DNA of 64,000 nt, taken from NCBI GenBank assembly GCA_000827265.1, contig KN834751.1:254113-318112 (forward strand), given 5' to 3'. Position numbers and translations under genes: made by a program. The DNA is from Collybiopsis luxurians FD-317 M1. Lineage: Eukaryota; Basidiomycota; Agaricomycetes; Agaricales; Omphalotaceae. Shown piece after piece: positions 24,757 through 35,513 of the stretch. Position 1 is the stretch's first letter, and every line of letters begins with the position of its first letter. A model generated the notes under the pieces. The model was not told the origin of the DNA. It was given only the letters and a program-made list of their open reading frames with translations, and searched no databases.

Positions 24757-26865
24757 ATGTCTAATGTCATCGTCGTTGGCGGCGGTCTCGCCGGTCTATC
24801 TGCTGCTCACACTCTTCTAGAGCGTGGTGCCAATGTTCTTCTCCTCGACAAGCAAGGGTTTGTTGTCTCTTTCTTGTCTCAATCTGCGGCCGTGTCCTGA
24901 TAACTCCGCAGCTTTATGGGAGGAAACTCGACCAAGGCTACTTCTGGTATCAATGGCGCTGGTACTCAAACTCAACAGGAGCACAATATTCCTGACAATG
25001 CAAAGATCTTTTTCGAAGATACCAAGAAATCCGTGCGTTTTTTATTTGCTTGTCGTTCTCAGAGTGTATGCTAATCTTCCGCATTCTTAGGCTCGAGACC
25101 TCGCCAGGGATGATTTAATTCGAGTTTTGACTGGTCGCTCGGGTGACGCAGTCAACTGGCTTCAGGCCAAGTTCGGTTTGGATCTGTCCAAGGTTGCTCG
25201 TCTCGGTGGTCACAGCCAGCCTCGTACACATCGTGGAGGTGCTCAGTTCCCTGGAATGGTAAGTATATGTCATTAGGCTCTCGAATCAGTGTTCATATAT
25301 TCATTAGGTTATTACATATGCCCAAATGGAACGCTTAGAGGATCTTGCCGTTTCCACACCTGACCGCGTCAAAATCTTGAAGAAGGCTCGTGTGACCAAG
25401 CTCGTCAAGGAAGGCGATCATGTCGTTGGTGTCGAGTATCAGCATAACGGAAAGACCGAGACTGCCTATGGTCCAGTCGTTCTTGCGACTGGTGGTTACG
25501 CCGCCGATTTCACGGCCGATTCGCTACTCAAGAAGCATCGGCCCGAATACTACAACCTTCCGACCACGAACGGTGACCACTGTACCGGTGATGGCCACAA
25601 GATGGCCATGTCTGCTGGTGCCAAAGGCATTGATATGGAAAAGGTTCAAGTTCACCCAACAGGTCTGGTTGACCCCAACGAACCCGACGCCAAGGTGAAA
25701 TTCCTTGCCGCCGAGGCTTTGCGGGGTGTTGGTGGATTGTTGCTAGATAATACCGGTAAACGATTTGTTGATGAGCTTCAACACCGAGACTATGTTACTG
25801 GAAAGATGTGGGAGAACGGCAAGGTATGTCCATTCTTATCGGCTCGACTCGTTTGTTTACCCTGGTTATTAGTTCCCTATCCGTCTTGTTCTCAACGGAC
25901 CTGCTTCAAGGGAGATTGAATGGCACTGCAAGCATTACGTTGGCCGTGGTCTAATGAAGCGTTTCGAGTCCGGTGATGCTCTTGCCAAAGAGTTTGGTGT
26001 TTCCCCCGCGGTCCTCAAAAAAACTTTCGAAGACTACAACCAATCCGTGCGAACAAAGAAGGATCCCTTTGGCAAGAAGGTATTTGCGTGTGCATTGATC
26101 GCTCGACTTGAACTCATATTCTACTGGTTAGTTCTTCTCCGGCGAATGGTCTTATGATGATACGTTCCACGTCGCAATGATGACTCCTGTTCTGCACTAT
26201 ACTATGGGTGGTTTGGAAATTGACCAAGATTCTCATGTCATTGACACCAACGGCAAACCTATACCTGGTCTTTTCGCTTGCGGAGAAGTTGCAGGAGGTG
26301 TTCACGGCGCTAACCGACTGGGAGGAAGTTCTTTGCTTGGATGCGTTGTCTTTGGACGTGTTGCCGGAGACTCTGCCGCCGCTTTCTTGCTACAGACTAC
26401 AAGTGCTGCTGTGGCCAAGGCTGGTGGTCGTCTCAGTGCTATCGCTGGTCAGGTGTCTAATGGCTCTTCTTCATCGTCCTCGTCTGCCCCAGCGCCGGAG
26501 TCCAAGGGAGACTCGAGCGCCCAGGGCAAGGTGTACACAATGGAGGAAGTTGCCAAGCACAAGGACAAGAAGGATGTCTGGGTTGTGGTAAACGGTGAGG
26601 TTCTGGATGTGACTGAGGTAAGTTTATCTGATTACCGTGCGTTCCATGAACTGACACTTAACTCGTTTAGTTCCTTCCTGACCATCCCGGAGGGGAAAAG
26701 GCAATCATGTTGTATGCGGGACGAGATGCTACCGAGGAATTCAACATGTTGCATGATCCCAAGGTAGGAAGACTTTTCCGTGTATCTATCTCGATGTTAA
26801 CGACATGCCTGTAGGTTATTCCTCGATATGCACCGAAAGCTGTCATTGGGAAGATCAAGCAGTAG
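24757..26865 (+). CDS. Fumarate reductase with C-terminal cytochrome b5 domain
   Basis: A FAD-dependent fumarate reductase of the Osm1/Frd1 type, which helps reoxidise FADH2/NADH. The N-terminal dinucleotide motif VIVVGGGLAGLSAAHTLLER starts at residue 3, so no targeting peptide is evident from this start. Then come GGNSTKATSGINGAGTQTQQ, LGGHSQPRTHRGGAQFPGM, VVLATGGYAADFTADSLL, VQVHPTGLVDPNEPDAK, FLAAEALRGVGGLLLDNTGK and MTPVLHYTMGGLEIDQDSHV, with GEVAGGVHGANRLGGSSLLG, including the substrate and proton-transfer residues expected of the family. A Ser/Ala linker (NGSSSSSSSAPAPESKGDS) leads to a cytochrome b5 domain: YTMEEVAKHKDKKDVWVVVN, FLPDHPGGEKAIM with the first haem histidine, and FNMLHDPK. 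About eight exons. Confidence 0.95.
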
Positions 26866-27006
26866 ATAGTTAGATTGTACCAGTTCAAAAAAAAAAAATG
26901 GGGCTTTTCCTTGTTACTCTATACTGTAGTTGTTCGTAGCATATCATTATAAACATTGGAGCATGTAGAAGAGTCGTCACTGACTGTGTACTATCAAGTA
27001 CGTCAC

Positions 27007-27048
27007 TGACGTCATTGATCTTCCTCACCTCACTCGCGTGTATAAAAG
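27007..27048 (+). promoter_or_regulatory. CRE site and TATA box of next gene
   Basis: A perfect TGACGTCA palindrome (27007-27014), the CRE/ATF-type bZIP site, lies 93 bp before the ATG at 27100. TATAAAAG at 27041-27048 lies 52-59 bp before it. The pair fits a bZIP-controlled TATA promoter for the coiled-coil gene; regulation is inferred. Confidence 0.6.
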
Positions 27049-27099
27049 ACAGCTGCTGCAGACATGTGAGCTCAAAATCCACTAGTACTCTTCTCACCG

Positions 27100-27824
27100 A
27101 TGCTTCGTTCACAAGCTATCCGTATTGCACAATCTTCTTCGGCTAGGGTCGCATCCTTGACAAAGGTATTGCACTCTTGCTATGATATAGACTAGATTCG
27201 CCTGAAAGAGTTGAATTGCAGGCAAAGCGATCCCGAACATATTCCACCGAGGCGCCAAAACCCAAATCTAATAACGGTCTTTTGATTGGCACTCTTGTAG
27301 CTGCGGCCGGTGCTGGTGCATATTGGTACTACAGCAATCCCGATGAAGCTGCCAGACTAGAAGCAAAGGCAAAGAAGGACGAGGAGGAGGCTATCCAGAA
27401 GGCCAAGGAGGCTGCTTCCGCAGGTAAAGCGCGCATGGACGATGCATATAAGCTGGCTCAGCTAAAATACGATGAAGTGAAAACTTCAGCGGATAAGACC
27501 CTCAGTGATGCCGAAGCACGGGCGAAGCAAGCTGGCAAGGATGCTCAGGCCAAGTTTGACGAATACAAGCAAGGAGCCTCAAAGAATCTATCGAATGCGA
27601 GAGATTCGACGGAGAATCTGTACAATGAAGCTAGGGCATCGGTGGATCGGAAGTATGGCGAGGCGAAAGCTGGAACTGAAGAGAAGAAGGATCAGGCTAA
27701 AGCTGGTTGGTTTAGCTGGCTGGGTTGGGGAAAGAGCACCGCAGCGGATACAAAGAAGGCTGGTGCAGAGAAGGTTGCGGATGCTGCAGGGGATGTGCAG
27801 TCCAAAGCAAGCAAACACACTTGA
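27100..27824 (+). CDS. Mitochondrial single-helix coiled-coil protein
   Basis: Function not known. Exon 1 encodes a presequence (MLRSQAIRIAQSSSARVAS). After one 57-nt-class intron a cleavage-like RSRTYSTEAPK is followed by a membrane helix LLIGTLVAAAGAGAYWYY, as in inner-membrane proteins with the N-in topology of mitofilin. The rest is one long Ala/Lys/Glu-rich helix of about 150 residues (repeating KAKEAA, AQAKFDEYKQGA, NEARASVDRKYGEAK), with an unusual WFSWLGWGKSTA tryptophan cluster near the C-terminus. Similar fungal proteins are labelled calcofluor-white-hypersensitive or LEA/apolipoprotein-like. Preceded by a CRE and a TATA box. Confidence 0.7.
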
Positions 27825-28703
27825 TCGTATCGCGATGAATGGAAATGAATATTGTATATATTATCTATCTCTTTGAATATCTGCCTGCATCTTATCTCAC
27901 TACTACCGTGCCAGCGTCTGTGAGCTCGGTCCTGGTGACGCTTTCTGTCTGTGAGTCGGCCTGATTTGAGACGAACCAGTTTGAACGGTTTATGCTTGTC
28001 TCCATCGGGCAATGATCTTCCTGTTCGAATCATCAATCAAGATCAAAGTGCTAAACCCAAATATCTCGTAGAGGTTGTGTATCTAGTCCTTTTTAAGTAT
28101 TAGATGGACACTACAAAACAATTGCATGTGGATATCGTGGTACTCGAAATTCTAATACTTTGACTAAGTCTCTTCCAATAGGATCGCTAGGTATGTAGAT
28201 TCTTTGAATTTGATGGTTTTAGGGGAGTTGAATCAGCATGCGGATAAATTCTTGGCAAATTCGCGCGTGTCCGCAGGTATCCGCTGTCTAAGAGCTGAAG
28301 TGAAGCAGCGGGAAGAGCGATGCCTAACGATACCCAAAACCTACTAAGTAGCTGCGCACTCTCCGCGACTGATCTTCCTGCTATCCTGACCGTCAAACCC
28401 GACAGACGCACATCACACTTCCCGAAAATGAAATTACAGCATTTTCTTATTCAAAGGAAAATCCACGGTTCCTTCGAGTTGCTTATATGCGAGCGCCCCT
28501 CATACAATTTACACCATTCGCGGATTTCACCTCCGAGACCGCTATCTCTGCGATAAATTTACCTACTGCCCAATGCCGTCGGTATGTACTAGAGTGGATT
28601 AGGAGTTCCCTAATATAGCTGTCAAATAATTCATTCTTGCTCATCAACGCTCTGAGTCAAAGTTGAACCCATTCACTGTGAATTTGTGATTAAGTTGTAA
28701 CGT

Positions 28704-28727
28704 GGAGATACCAATACAGGTATCTCC
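28704..28727. repeat. 9-bp perfect inverted repeat
   Basis: GGAGATACC and GGTATCTCC flank a 6-nt loop. It could be a transcript hairpin or a dimer binding site; the flanks are not coding. Confidence 0.7.
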
Positions 28728-29469
28728 GACCCTGGTATAATCTCGACCCAAATATTTGACTAGTTGCGTGTACATATACAAACCATTGCGATGGATGATC
28801 TTACCTTGTTTCATTTTCTTTCCAACTCTCCGTGACAGGCCCAATTGAACTACGTAGCAAAGGTCTCAGACCCAGGCAATAATTTAAACCACCTACAGAA
28901 CTGAGGTTCGATTTTTGCGGACGTCTAGGAGACTATGGCCATCGCAATCGGCGTCGGGTCCGTGTAAAGTGTCGGGAATGTATGTCGGCCTCTTTGATGG
29001 ACCGGCAGCAGTGCTTCTCGTTGATTTACAGGCAGTTGCAAATCACGATGATTACTTGCATACTTAAAAGGACTTGTCTGACCAGCATTGTGGTCCTGCC
29101 GCCGGTCAAGGCGACCCTGGATACACCACACTGACTTGCAGAACAGGACCTTAAATTGCAGAGTAGCTCGTGCAGACATTCCAGCTAGACCAGTGACATT
29201 TGACGAACACAGGGCCTCTATACGGCCGCAGGTGTCTGAAATTCGGAGTTTGTGTGAGTTTCAGCACTCACAAGGATGATTCGTGCGGTCACACTAACAC
29301 TCTTCTGTACAGTTACAGATTGACGGGAACCAGGTCGCAGCTGCCAGTCGGCCGATGATTCCAGAGCTGGGCGTTATGACCTGTCGTGATACACTGATAG
29401 AATCGGGGTAACCAACAGACACCCGATGGGCAAGGGTTGAGCGTCTTGAGAGAGCGAGGAGACGAGAAT

Positions 29470-29518
29470 GAATTCACTTTGCTCGCTGCAATGTGGAATC
29501 AGCGAGCAAAGTGAATTC
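29470..29518. repeat. 19-bp perfect inverted repeat, 11-nt loop
   Basis: The left arm at 29470-29488 (GAATTCACTTTGCTCGCTG) is exactly complementary to the right arm at 29500-29518, with an 11-nt spacer. Each arm has an EcoRI-like end (GAATTC). The pairing does not extend past the arms on either side. It lies about 480 bp upstream of the G-alpha ATG. Confidence 0.95.
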
Positions 29519-30000
29519 GTACCATAAGTACTCAGTCTGTGTGCAGGGGCAACATTGTTATCGATCTGGATCCGAGGAATAAAACCAGTAGCGTGACCTC
29601 TCCGTCGAAAAATAAAATCGCCGACGCTGGTAACTGAAATTTACTCAAGTCTACTCAAGAGTCAATAGGAAGGAAGGAAGGAAGGAAAGACAACAGCCAG
29701 GTGCAGGCAACGCAGAGGTAAAGGGTGCGCATGGCAGGTTTTCTAGGTGCCAAAGGCGAAGACCAATAAGAAAATAGCAGAGCAACTTGTCGGAAGATGA
29801 TTTTGAATTGAGATATAAGAAAAGAATTCCGCGTTATTTCAGAGCGGGAGAAAGAAGGAAGACGGTAGGAATTTCGAATGAAGGATGGTCGGAGGACATC
29901 AGAAGGACGGAAGGGTGCAAAGGGACTTGTAATCATATCATCATATATACATTTGTTTGCCGCCACTTTTCCAGATCGCGTAACCTTTCACTCTTACCCA

Positions 30001-32163
30001 ATGCCTCGTCGCAGCGTTGAGGACCATGACCCACTCACACTCGCTATTGCTCCACCCCCCAATGAAAACCCCGTAGACAAGGAGAAAAGGCTAACTCTAG
30101 AACGCAGAGCTAAAGAAGTATCCGATAAAATTGACGAAGAAATCAATGCTCAGCGTCTCGCAGAAAAGAAGGAAGTGCCAATCAAGGTGTTGCTTCTTGG
30201 TGTGTGTTTCCCTACTATCTTTCAGACCATTGCACTCAATTTCTAGTGTAGGTCAAAGCGAATCAGGTATCTTTCCATTTGCCCTCGAATAAGTATAACA
30301 AGCCTGACCGGACGGTGCAGGGAAATCTACAACGTTGAAAAGTGCGCAAACTGCAAAGCTAATGGAGCTTTCATTGACCAGTATCAACTAGATTTTCAAC
30401 TCATCAACTCCCCAAAAGCTTTCAAAGCTGAACGAGCCTCGTGGAGAGCAGTCATCCAGCTCAATGTCGCCCGTTCTATCCGCATAATCATCGATGCAAT
30501 CTCCACTGCCCAGCAAGCAACTTCCTCTCCAATTTCCCCTTCATCTCCCCATTCCCTGGATGAAACTCCCTCTGTTCCTTTACCTGACTTTGACGATTTG
30601 CCAACACTTACTCCAGAGCATCTTAAACTCAAAATGCGCCTCTCACCCATGTTGCAGGTTGAAGAGTCTCTATGGAGAAAACTTTCGCCGGGTTCCGCCG
30701 TTGAATTAGAGGCTACATCTATCACCAATGTTCCCCGACCTACACGTCCGAGGGAAGTCTACGTCAATTCAGCCATGGCCTGGAAGTCGGCATTTTCACG
30801 GCTGTTGTCGTCATCACGAAATAGCATGGACAGTGAACAAGGGATAGATTTTGATGATCCAAATGATCCTGGTGTTATTCTACACAATTGCGCCGAGGAT
30901 ATGATCAAGCTCTGGAATGATCCCACAATCCGAGCTCTTCTTAAAGCATTGCGCCTCCGCCTTGAGGATACCCCTGGATTGTAGGTCTTCACGTCACTTT
31001 CGGCATAATCAAGAATTCACGTCCCTGATAGCTTTTTGGATGAGCTTGAACGAGTCACTGCGCTCAAGTATATTCCTACCGACGGTAAATAGCATTTTTG
31101 CCGCTATCATCAAGCTGTAACTCTCTTCGTTTTCAGATGATGTTCTCAAAGCACGACTCAAGACGATAGGTAGCTAATCTTTTACTTTTCTGGAAACTTT
31201 AAATGTCTCAACGATATTCTTGCAAATAAGGTGTCACTGAACATCGCTTCGTTCTAAAAACAGGTGAGCTTATACCACGCTAGAATTTTGCATCGGTCCT
31301 AATCCCCTCTACTGAAGGAAACATGCTGAGTAGGGATTGGAGAGTATTCGATGTAGGTGGTGCTCGGTCATTGGTAAGATCCTTCCAGTAGTTGTGCATT
31401 CAATTGTTCCCTCACCATGTTTATCTTTCTAGCGAGGTACACGGATATTTCTTCTTTCGGATTCTATTCTGAGATGAACTCTTCCACTAGCCGCATGGGC
31501 ACCATTCTTTGACTCAGTCCATGCTATCATATTTCTGGCGCCTCTCTCCTGTTTCGATCAATCCTTGGTAGAGGATCCCACTGTCAACAGATTGGTGTGT
31601 GACTTGCCCTTTGTACTGTCCGCTGTTTCCGTTTTCTGATTTGGCTTATAGGAGGATTCCATTCTCCTTTGGAAAGCCATCGTCTCAAATCAACTGCTTC
31701 AGAATACCGAGCTGATTCTCTTTCTCAACAAATGCGACATCCTCAAGGCCAAGCTTGAATCTGGCATTCAGTTTAACAAGTGGGTTGTCTCGTATGGTGA
31801 CCGACCGAACACGTTTGACGGGGCGTCAAAGTGTAAGTCTTTCCTTTAATTTCGGCTGAAGTTGCCATCCTCATCGATAATGCCACAGATATGAAAAAGA
31901 AATTTGCCACTATACACAAGAACAACTCGACCACTGCTCGAACATTCTACTGCCACTTCACGTCGGTCACGGCAAGTCATATCACTTCCTTGCTGTCCTT
32001 TTTGCGCTGATGGTATCATTTCAGGATGTCAAGTCCACCTTCCAGATTCTTGGGAGCGGTATGCTTGGCAGTCCTCATTCAGATTCTTGCAATCTCTGAC
32101 TCGATTTTTCCAGTGCAAGATCTCATCGTCAGAAAAAGTCTATCGGATAGTCATATGCTCTGA
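30001..32163 (+). CDS. Non-canonical G-alpha subunit (Agaricomycete type)
   Basis: A heterotrimeric G-protein alpha subunit of the expanded basidiomycete class. The P-loop LLLGQSESGKST is built from three small exons. A long helical domain contains a Ser/Pro/Asp-rich insert (about 30520-30620). Switch I reads LKARLKTIGV, keeping the catalytic arginine and the Mg-binding threonine. Switch II reads FDVGGARSL, so the glutamine that positions the hydrolytic water is alanine (codon 31362-31364). The guanine-specificity motif is FLNKCD, and the last base-contact motif is FYCHFTSVTD rather than TCAT. The N-terminus is MPRRSV, without the Gly2 needed for myristoylation. About 11-12 exons. A TATATA box lies at 29944. 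Slow or absent intrinsic GTP hydrolysis is inferred. Confidence 0.88.
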
Positions 32164-32623
32164 ACCTTCACACGCGCTTAGCGCGGATTTTTGCTACGAC
32201 ATTCATTATTCATCTGCGATTTTTTTTTCTTGGATTATTGTTTAGCTTTTCGATTTGTACATATGTCAGCGTGTCGTTCATCCTCGTAAATTATCCTGTG
32301 TTTGTAGGAATATTTCGACTTTGTCGTCAGTGGTGGAATTATCTTTAGCACCTCTTTTTAATTGCAGTGCGGATCATGTCTATGCATAGGGTACAGTTTG
32401 TTTTAATCCAATAAACTGAGATTGCACAATCAAAATGATGTCCTGGATGATGAAGGCAGCATATCGAAGATCCCATGCGGTCGAGTTCTGCATTATAGTA
32501 CAAAGTATGAACCGAATAGATGTCCAGAGCCCCGGTATTTACAAAGTTGAAAGCATATAGACATGTGTTTACATAGCTATGTGAGATCCAGGCAAGTACG
32601 ATGAGCTTAAGCGCCAAAATAAT
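32164..32623. other. Intergenic region between convergent genes
   Basis: This 460-bp stretch is the 3' flank of both the G-alpha and the exonuclease-like gene. No polymerase-domain remnant could be read in it on the minus strand, where a full-length polymerase gene would have continued. Small minus frames (for example 32345-32617) resemble nothing known. Confidence 0.5.
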
Positions 32624-34360
32624 CTAACGTCTCAGATTTCTGACCATGGAGTTAAAGGTAGTTTTACTGAGCTGGCTTCGCCCAATCCATTTTTCCAGAG
32701 CCTCAAGACGGTCCATCAGCTGTAGGGGCAAATATGTATCCTGGAATTTAACTCAAGTAAGTACAAATAAGTACTAATCTTGGAATAAACATTCTTTCAC
32801 CTTTAAACAGTAAATCGCAAGCTTCTTCCGGTCCTCTGCAGTACCAGCTTGAAGAACTGGGATTTGCATGTAATGAATGTCCTCCTTTTTCTGATTTAAG
32901 AAACGGAAGGATGAGGCCTGGAGAGATAAACTTTTGTCTATGTTGGCCTGCATCAACTTGATCTTTTCTTCTGCGGATGGATAGTAATGTTCAAAGTAAA
33001 TGTAGTCGAGAAGATCGATTTGGAGACGACCAGGAATTGCAACTACAGCGGGATAGGCACTATTTCCACTATTTCGAAAAGTTGCCCTCGGCATCTCAAA
33101 CCCTGACATGACTCGCTCAAGTGCGGACAAGAAAGCAAAAGATTTAACGCGGACCTTTGATTCTCCCAATTTCACAAGGTATCTTGAGGCATCTTGCTCG
33201 TTCGACAATATATGGGATATCGAATCCACATGTATTATACCCAATAACAACGTCTGGGTCGGCTTCACGGATAAATTGGATCCACCTTTTAATCAAGTCG
33301 ACTTCACTGTCGTAAGATTCCACGTCTGCTCCCTTAATCGGATTGCATGATTTCAAGGTAAAGACATTCCTGTAAAATGTCTCAGCTTCCCCTGCGCAGT
33401 AGTTGTCTTAGCACTAATTTAGAAGTTCATTTATCGACGCATACATACCTCTGCGTTTTAACATGTTAGCAATTTGGACAATAGCTTGTTTGTCAGGCTT
33501 GGGAAACTGACCAATACCGGACGCGTCAATGAAAACGTCTGTTTCAATATCGAAGCTCATTATTCGAAGAGGAGCTTTACGCTCGATATCAAGAGGTTCT
33601 TCTCTCACTGAAGGGTGGAAGCTTTCATAGCTATGATAAAGATCAGTCAGTTCGAGATAAAGGCTGTAGAGTAGCGGTGAACTCGCTCAATGCATAGCTC
33701 ATATTGACAGGTAGACCGTTTGTCAATATCTTTGACAACGTTGAATGTTTTGGGCGGTATTGAAATCCATCGCATGCCATGTAAGTCCTCTTCAACATGC
33801 TTTCCATGGGGGAGATTCGTGATGCGGAGACAGATAATTGTTCCACTCTGTAATAAGAGGTGATCAGTTACCCTGAAGCTTTCGACAGGACTATTTGCCG
33901 CCCCTTAGCCATGCCAAAGACAAGCGTAGAAGTAGGCTCATTGTGGCATCGTTGGATATCTAATTGCTGGAAAACTATAGTTACGTATGCATAATGTCAA
34001 CTCTTTGTTATACATGAAAAGCACACCAATGGGCTGCTGAATGTTTATTGGGGCGTAGATGGGTCGTTTCCCTTTGCGTGCTGCTATAGCTGAGAGGGCG
34101 CTTGTTTTAACTGCTCCGTACAGAATATGCATGCTTTATTTCGACTGACCGTCAATAGCATCCATGTCCCGCAGCACATCTGCAAAGGATCCATGCGGTA
34201 CCAATTTTTGTTTTTTCGCCCCATCAGTACTGGACGTAGCTTGACTGTCCTCTTGGAGGTTTCTGCGTTAAACTTGAGATACCACACATAGTAATAAGTC
34301 TGGAAATCTTTTCGAAGTGACGCACTCGTAAGGTCTTTTGCCAGGCCGAGAATCTTGCAT
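32624..34360 (-). CDS. DNA polymerase delta-like, exonuclease-only protein
   Basis: A paralogue of the Pol3/POLD1 catalytic subunit that ends after the 3'-5' exonuclease domain. The start at 34360 gives MQDSRPGKRPYENLQEDSQA and SFADVLRDMDAID, like the Pol3 N-terminus. FGMAKG, GTIICLRITNLPHGKH, HGMRWISIPPKTFNVVKDID and CQYELCIE match the N-terminal domain. Exo I is RIMSFDIETDVF, Exo II GYNTCGFDIPY, Exo III YCLK|DTYLPLQLMDRL (split by an intron), so all catalytic acids are kept. After LMDRL the sequence becomes unique, with a 25-residue tail ending MVRNLRR and a stop at 32624; polymerase motifs A-C and the CysA/CysB metal sites are absent. All exons are open, arguing against a dead copy. Length is about 400 residues instead of about 1100. 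Confidence 0.78.
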
Positions 34361-34469
34361 ACAGAACTATCACAGAAGGAAGAAGAAAAAGAAAATCTCC
34401 CATGTCTGAGGCAGAACGTACTCACAAGTCAGGCGTATGGGAAATCGTAGCTAGGCGCTCCACACGGCT
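34361..34469. promoter_or_regulatory. Divergent promoter, exonuclease/PAXX-like pair
   Basis: 109 bp separate the two start codons. The strand is purine-rich at 34378-34396 and there is no TATA box. A shared control region for two genome-maintenance-like genes is inferred. Confidence 0.45.
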
Positions 34470-35513
34470 ATGTCTTCTCCTTTCGATGATCTGAGCTGCT
34501 TGGACGATCTCATAACACCAGTATACCATAGAAACCATCGCCTAGTTCTGTTATCCAATGTTAGGAGAAATGAATGGGTGCTTCATCTCGGTATGAAAGG
34601 TTCAGAGGGACGTTGGTGGCGCGGAGGATGGCAAGAAGCTGATGTCTGGGCTTTTGCGGTTCGTGCAGAGTATTCTATTCGTTATATTGGTGTTTAGTTT
34701 GAAACATTGCTCTCAGGGCTCCGAGGCATCTTCAGAAAAGCTGCAAGATACCGCTGAGAAACTGCTGGAGAATATCAGAAAAGAAGAGATATTTGTAAGT
34801 GGATGGAGCCCAGAGTCTAACACTAAGCTCAAGGTCAGCTCGCCTACTTGAGGCATTTATGCTAGCTGAGAGGCGCTTAGTTGGTCTTGGGGGATCCTGA
34901 TGCAGACAAACGATGTGTGATACACTTAAACGAGATGTCACCACAAGATGCCGCGTCGTATGCCACCGAAGTGTTCTTGAACGTGAGGCTCAAGGCTTTC
35001 TGCCCATGAAATACCTTCTCGACGCGTCTCTTTCTCTTTTAGATCGCGATGGACGCCCAATCGCGTAAATGCCAACTTTTCGGAATATCCGGAATTCCTG
35101 CGGAAGGTTCATCGTTTCTTAATGGTATGTTCAATTTCACATTGCAGCGTTGCCCCTGATTCTCTTGCGTGATGATGACTACAACATCCAACAAATACTC
35201 CAGCAATCTCATCCTCGTCGCAAATCGCTTTGAATCAAGATAATGAAGCCTCCAGCAGTAGGAAACGCCATGAATCTCAGAAGGCTGCGGAACAGCCTGT
35301 CCCATCGAAGAAGAGGAAGGAGCGTAAGGAAGAATCTCCAAAAAGAGAAACCAGTAAGCAATATGGAAGATTGATGTATTTCTGCATTTAATCTTTGGAA
35401 TAGAACCCATGCCCAAAACAGTACAGAAACCACTGAAAGGCGCATCGTTGGCAAATCCAACCAAAAAGGCGCGAAAATATCAGGCGGTCCAGTTTGAGAG
35501 CGATGAGGACTGA
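34470..35513 (+). CDS. Candidate PAXX/XRCC4-superfamily end-joining factor
   Basis: Not an annotated family that I recognise with certainty; the architecture suggests PAXX. The N-terminus MSSPFDDLSCLDDLITPVYH is followed by strands HRLVLLSNV and EWVLHLGMKGSEGRWWRGGW, a helical pair (QEADVWAFA...SEKLQDTAEKLLENIRKEE), strands IFVSGWSPESNTKLKLVLGD and KRCVIHLNEM, then a helix SYATEVFLNIAMDAQSRK. This is the order of the XRCC4/XLF/PAXX head and short stalk. The C-terminal third is disordered with a nuclear signal (PSKKRKERKEES). It ends KKARKYQAVQFESDED, close to the Ku-binding end of PAXX, where a V-x-F plus acidic residues is essential. About 230 residues; human PAXX has 204. Four or five introns. 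Confidence 0.55.

Larger units (their letters stand above)
27825..30000. other. 2.2-kb region without recognisable gene
   Basis: No multi-exon protein could be assembled here. The region contains two clean inverted repeats (28704-28727 and 29470-29518), a GGAA microsatellite near 29669 (five units), and a TATATA element at 29944-29949 that probably belongs to the G-alpha gene, 52 bp before its ATG. A non-coding RNA is possible but unproven. Confidence 0.45.

Noticed and set aside
32774..32830. Loss of the Exo III aspartate in the exonuclease-like protein (YCLKVKECL)
   Set aside because: That reading runs through an intron. Removing GTGAAA...TTCCAG gives YCLKDTYLP with the aspartate intact and moves the stop to 32624.
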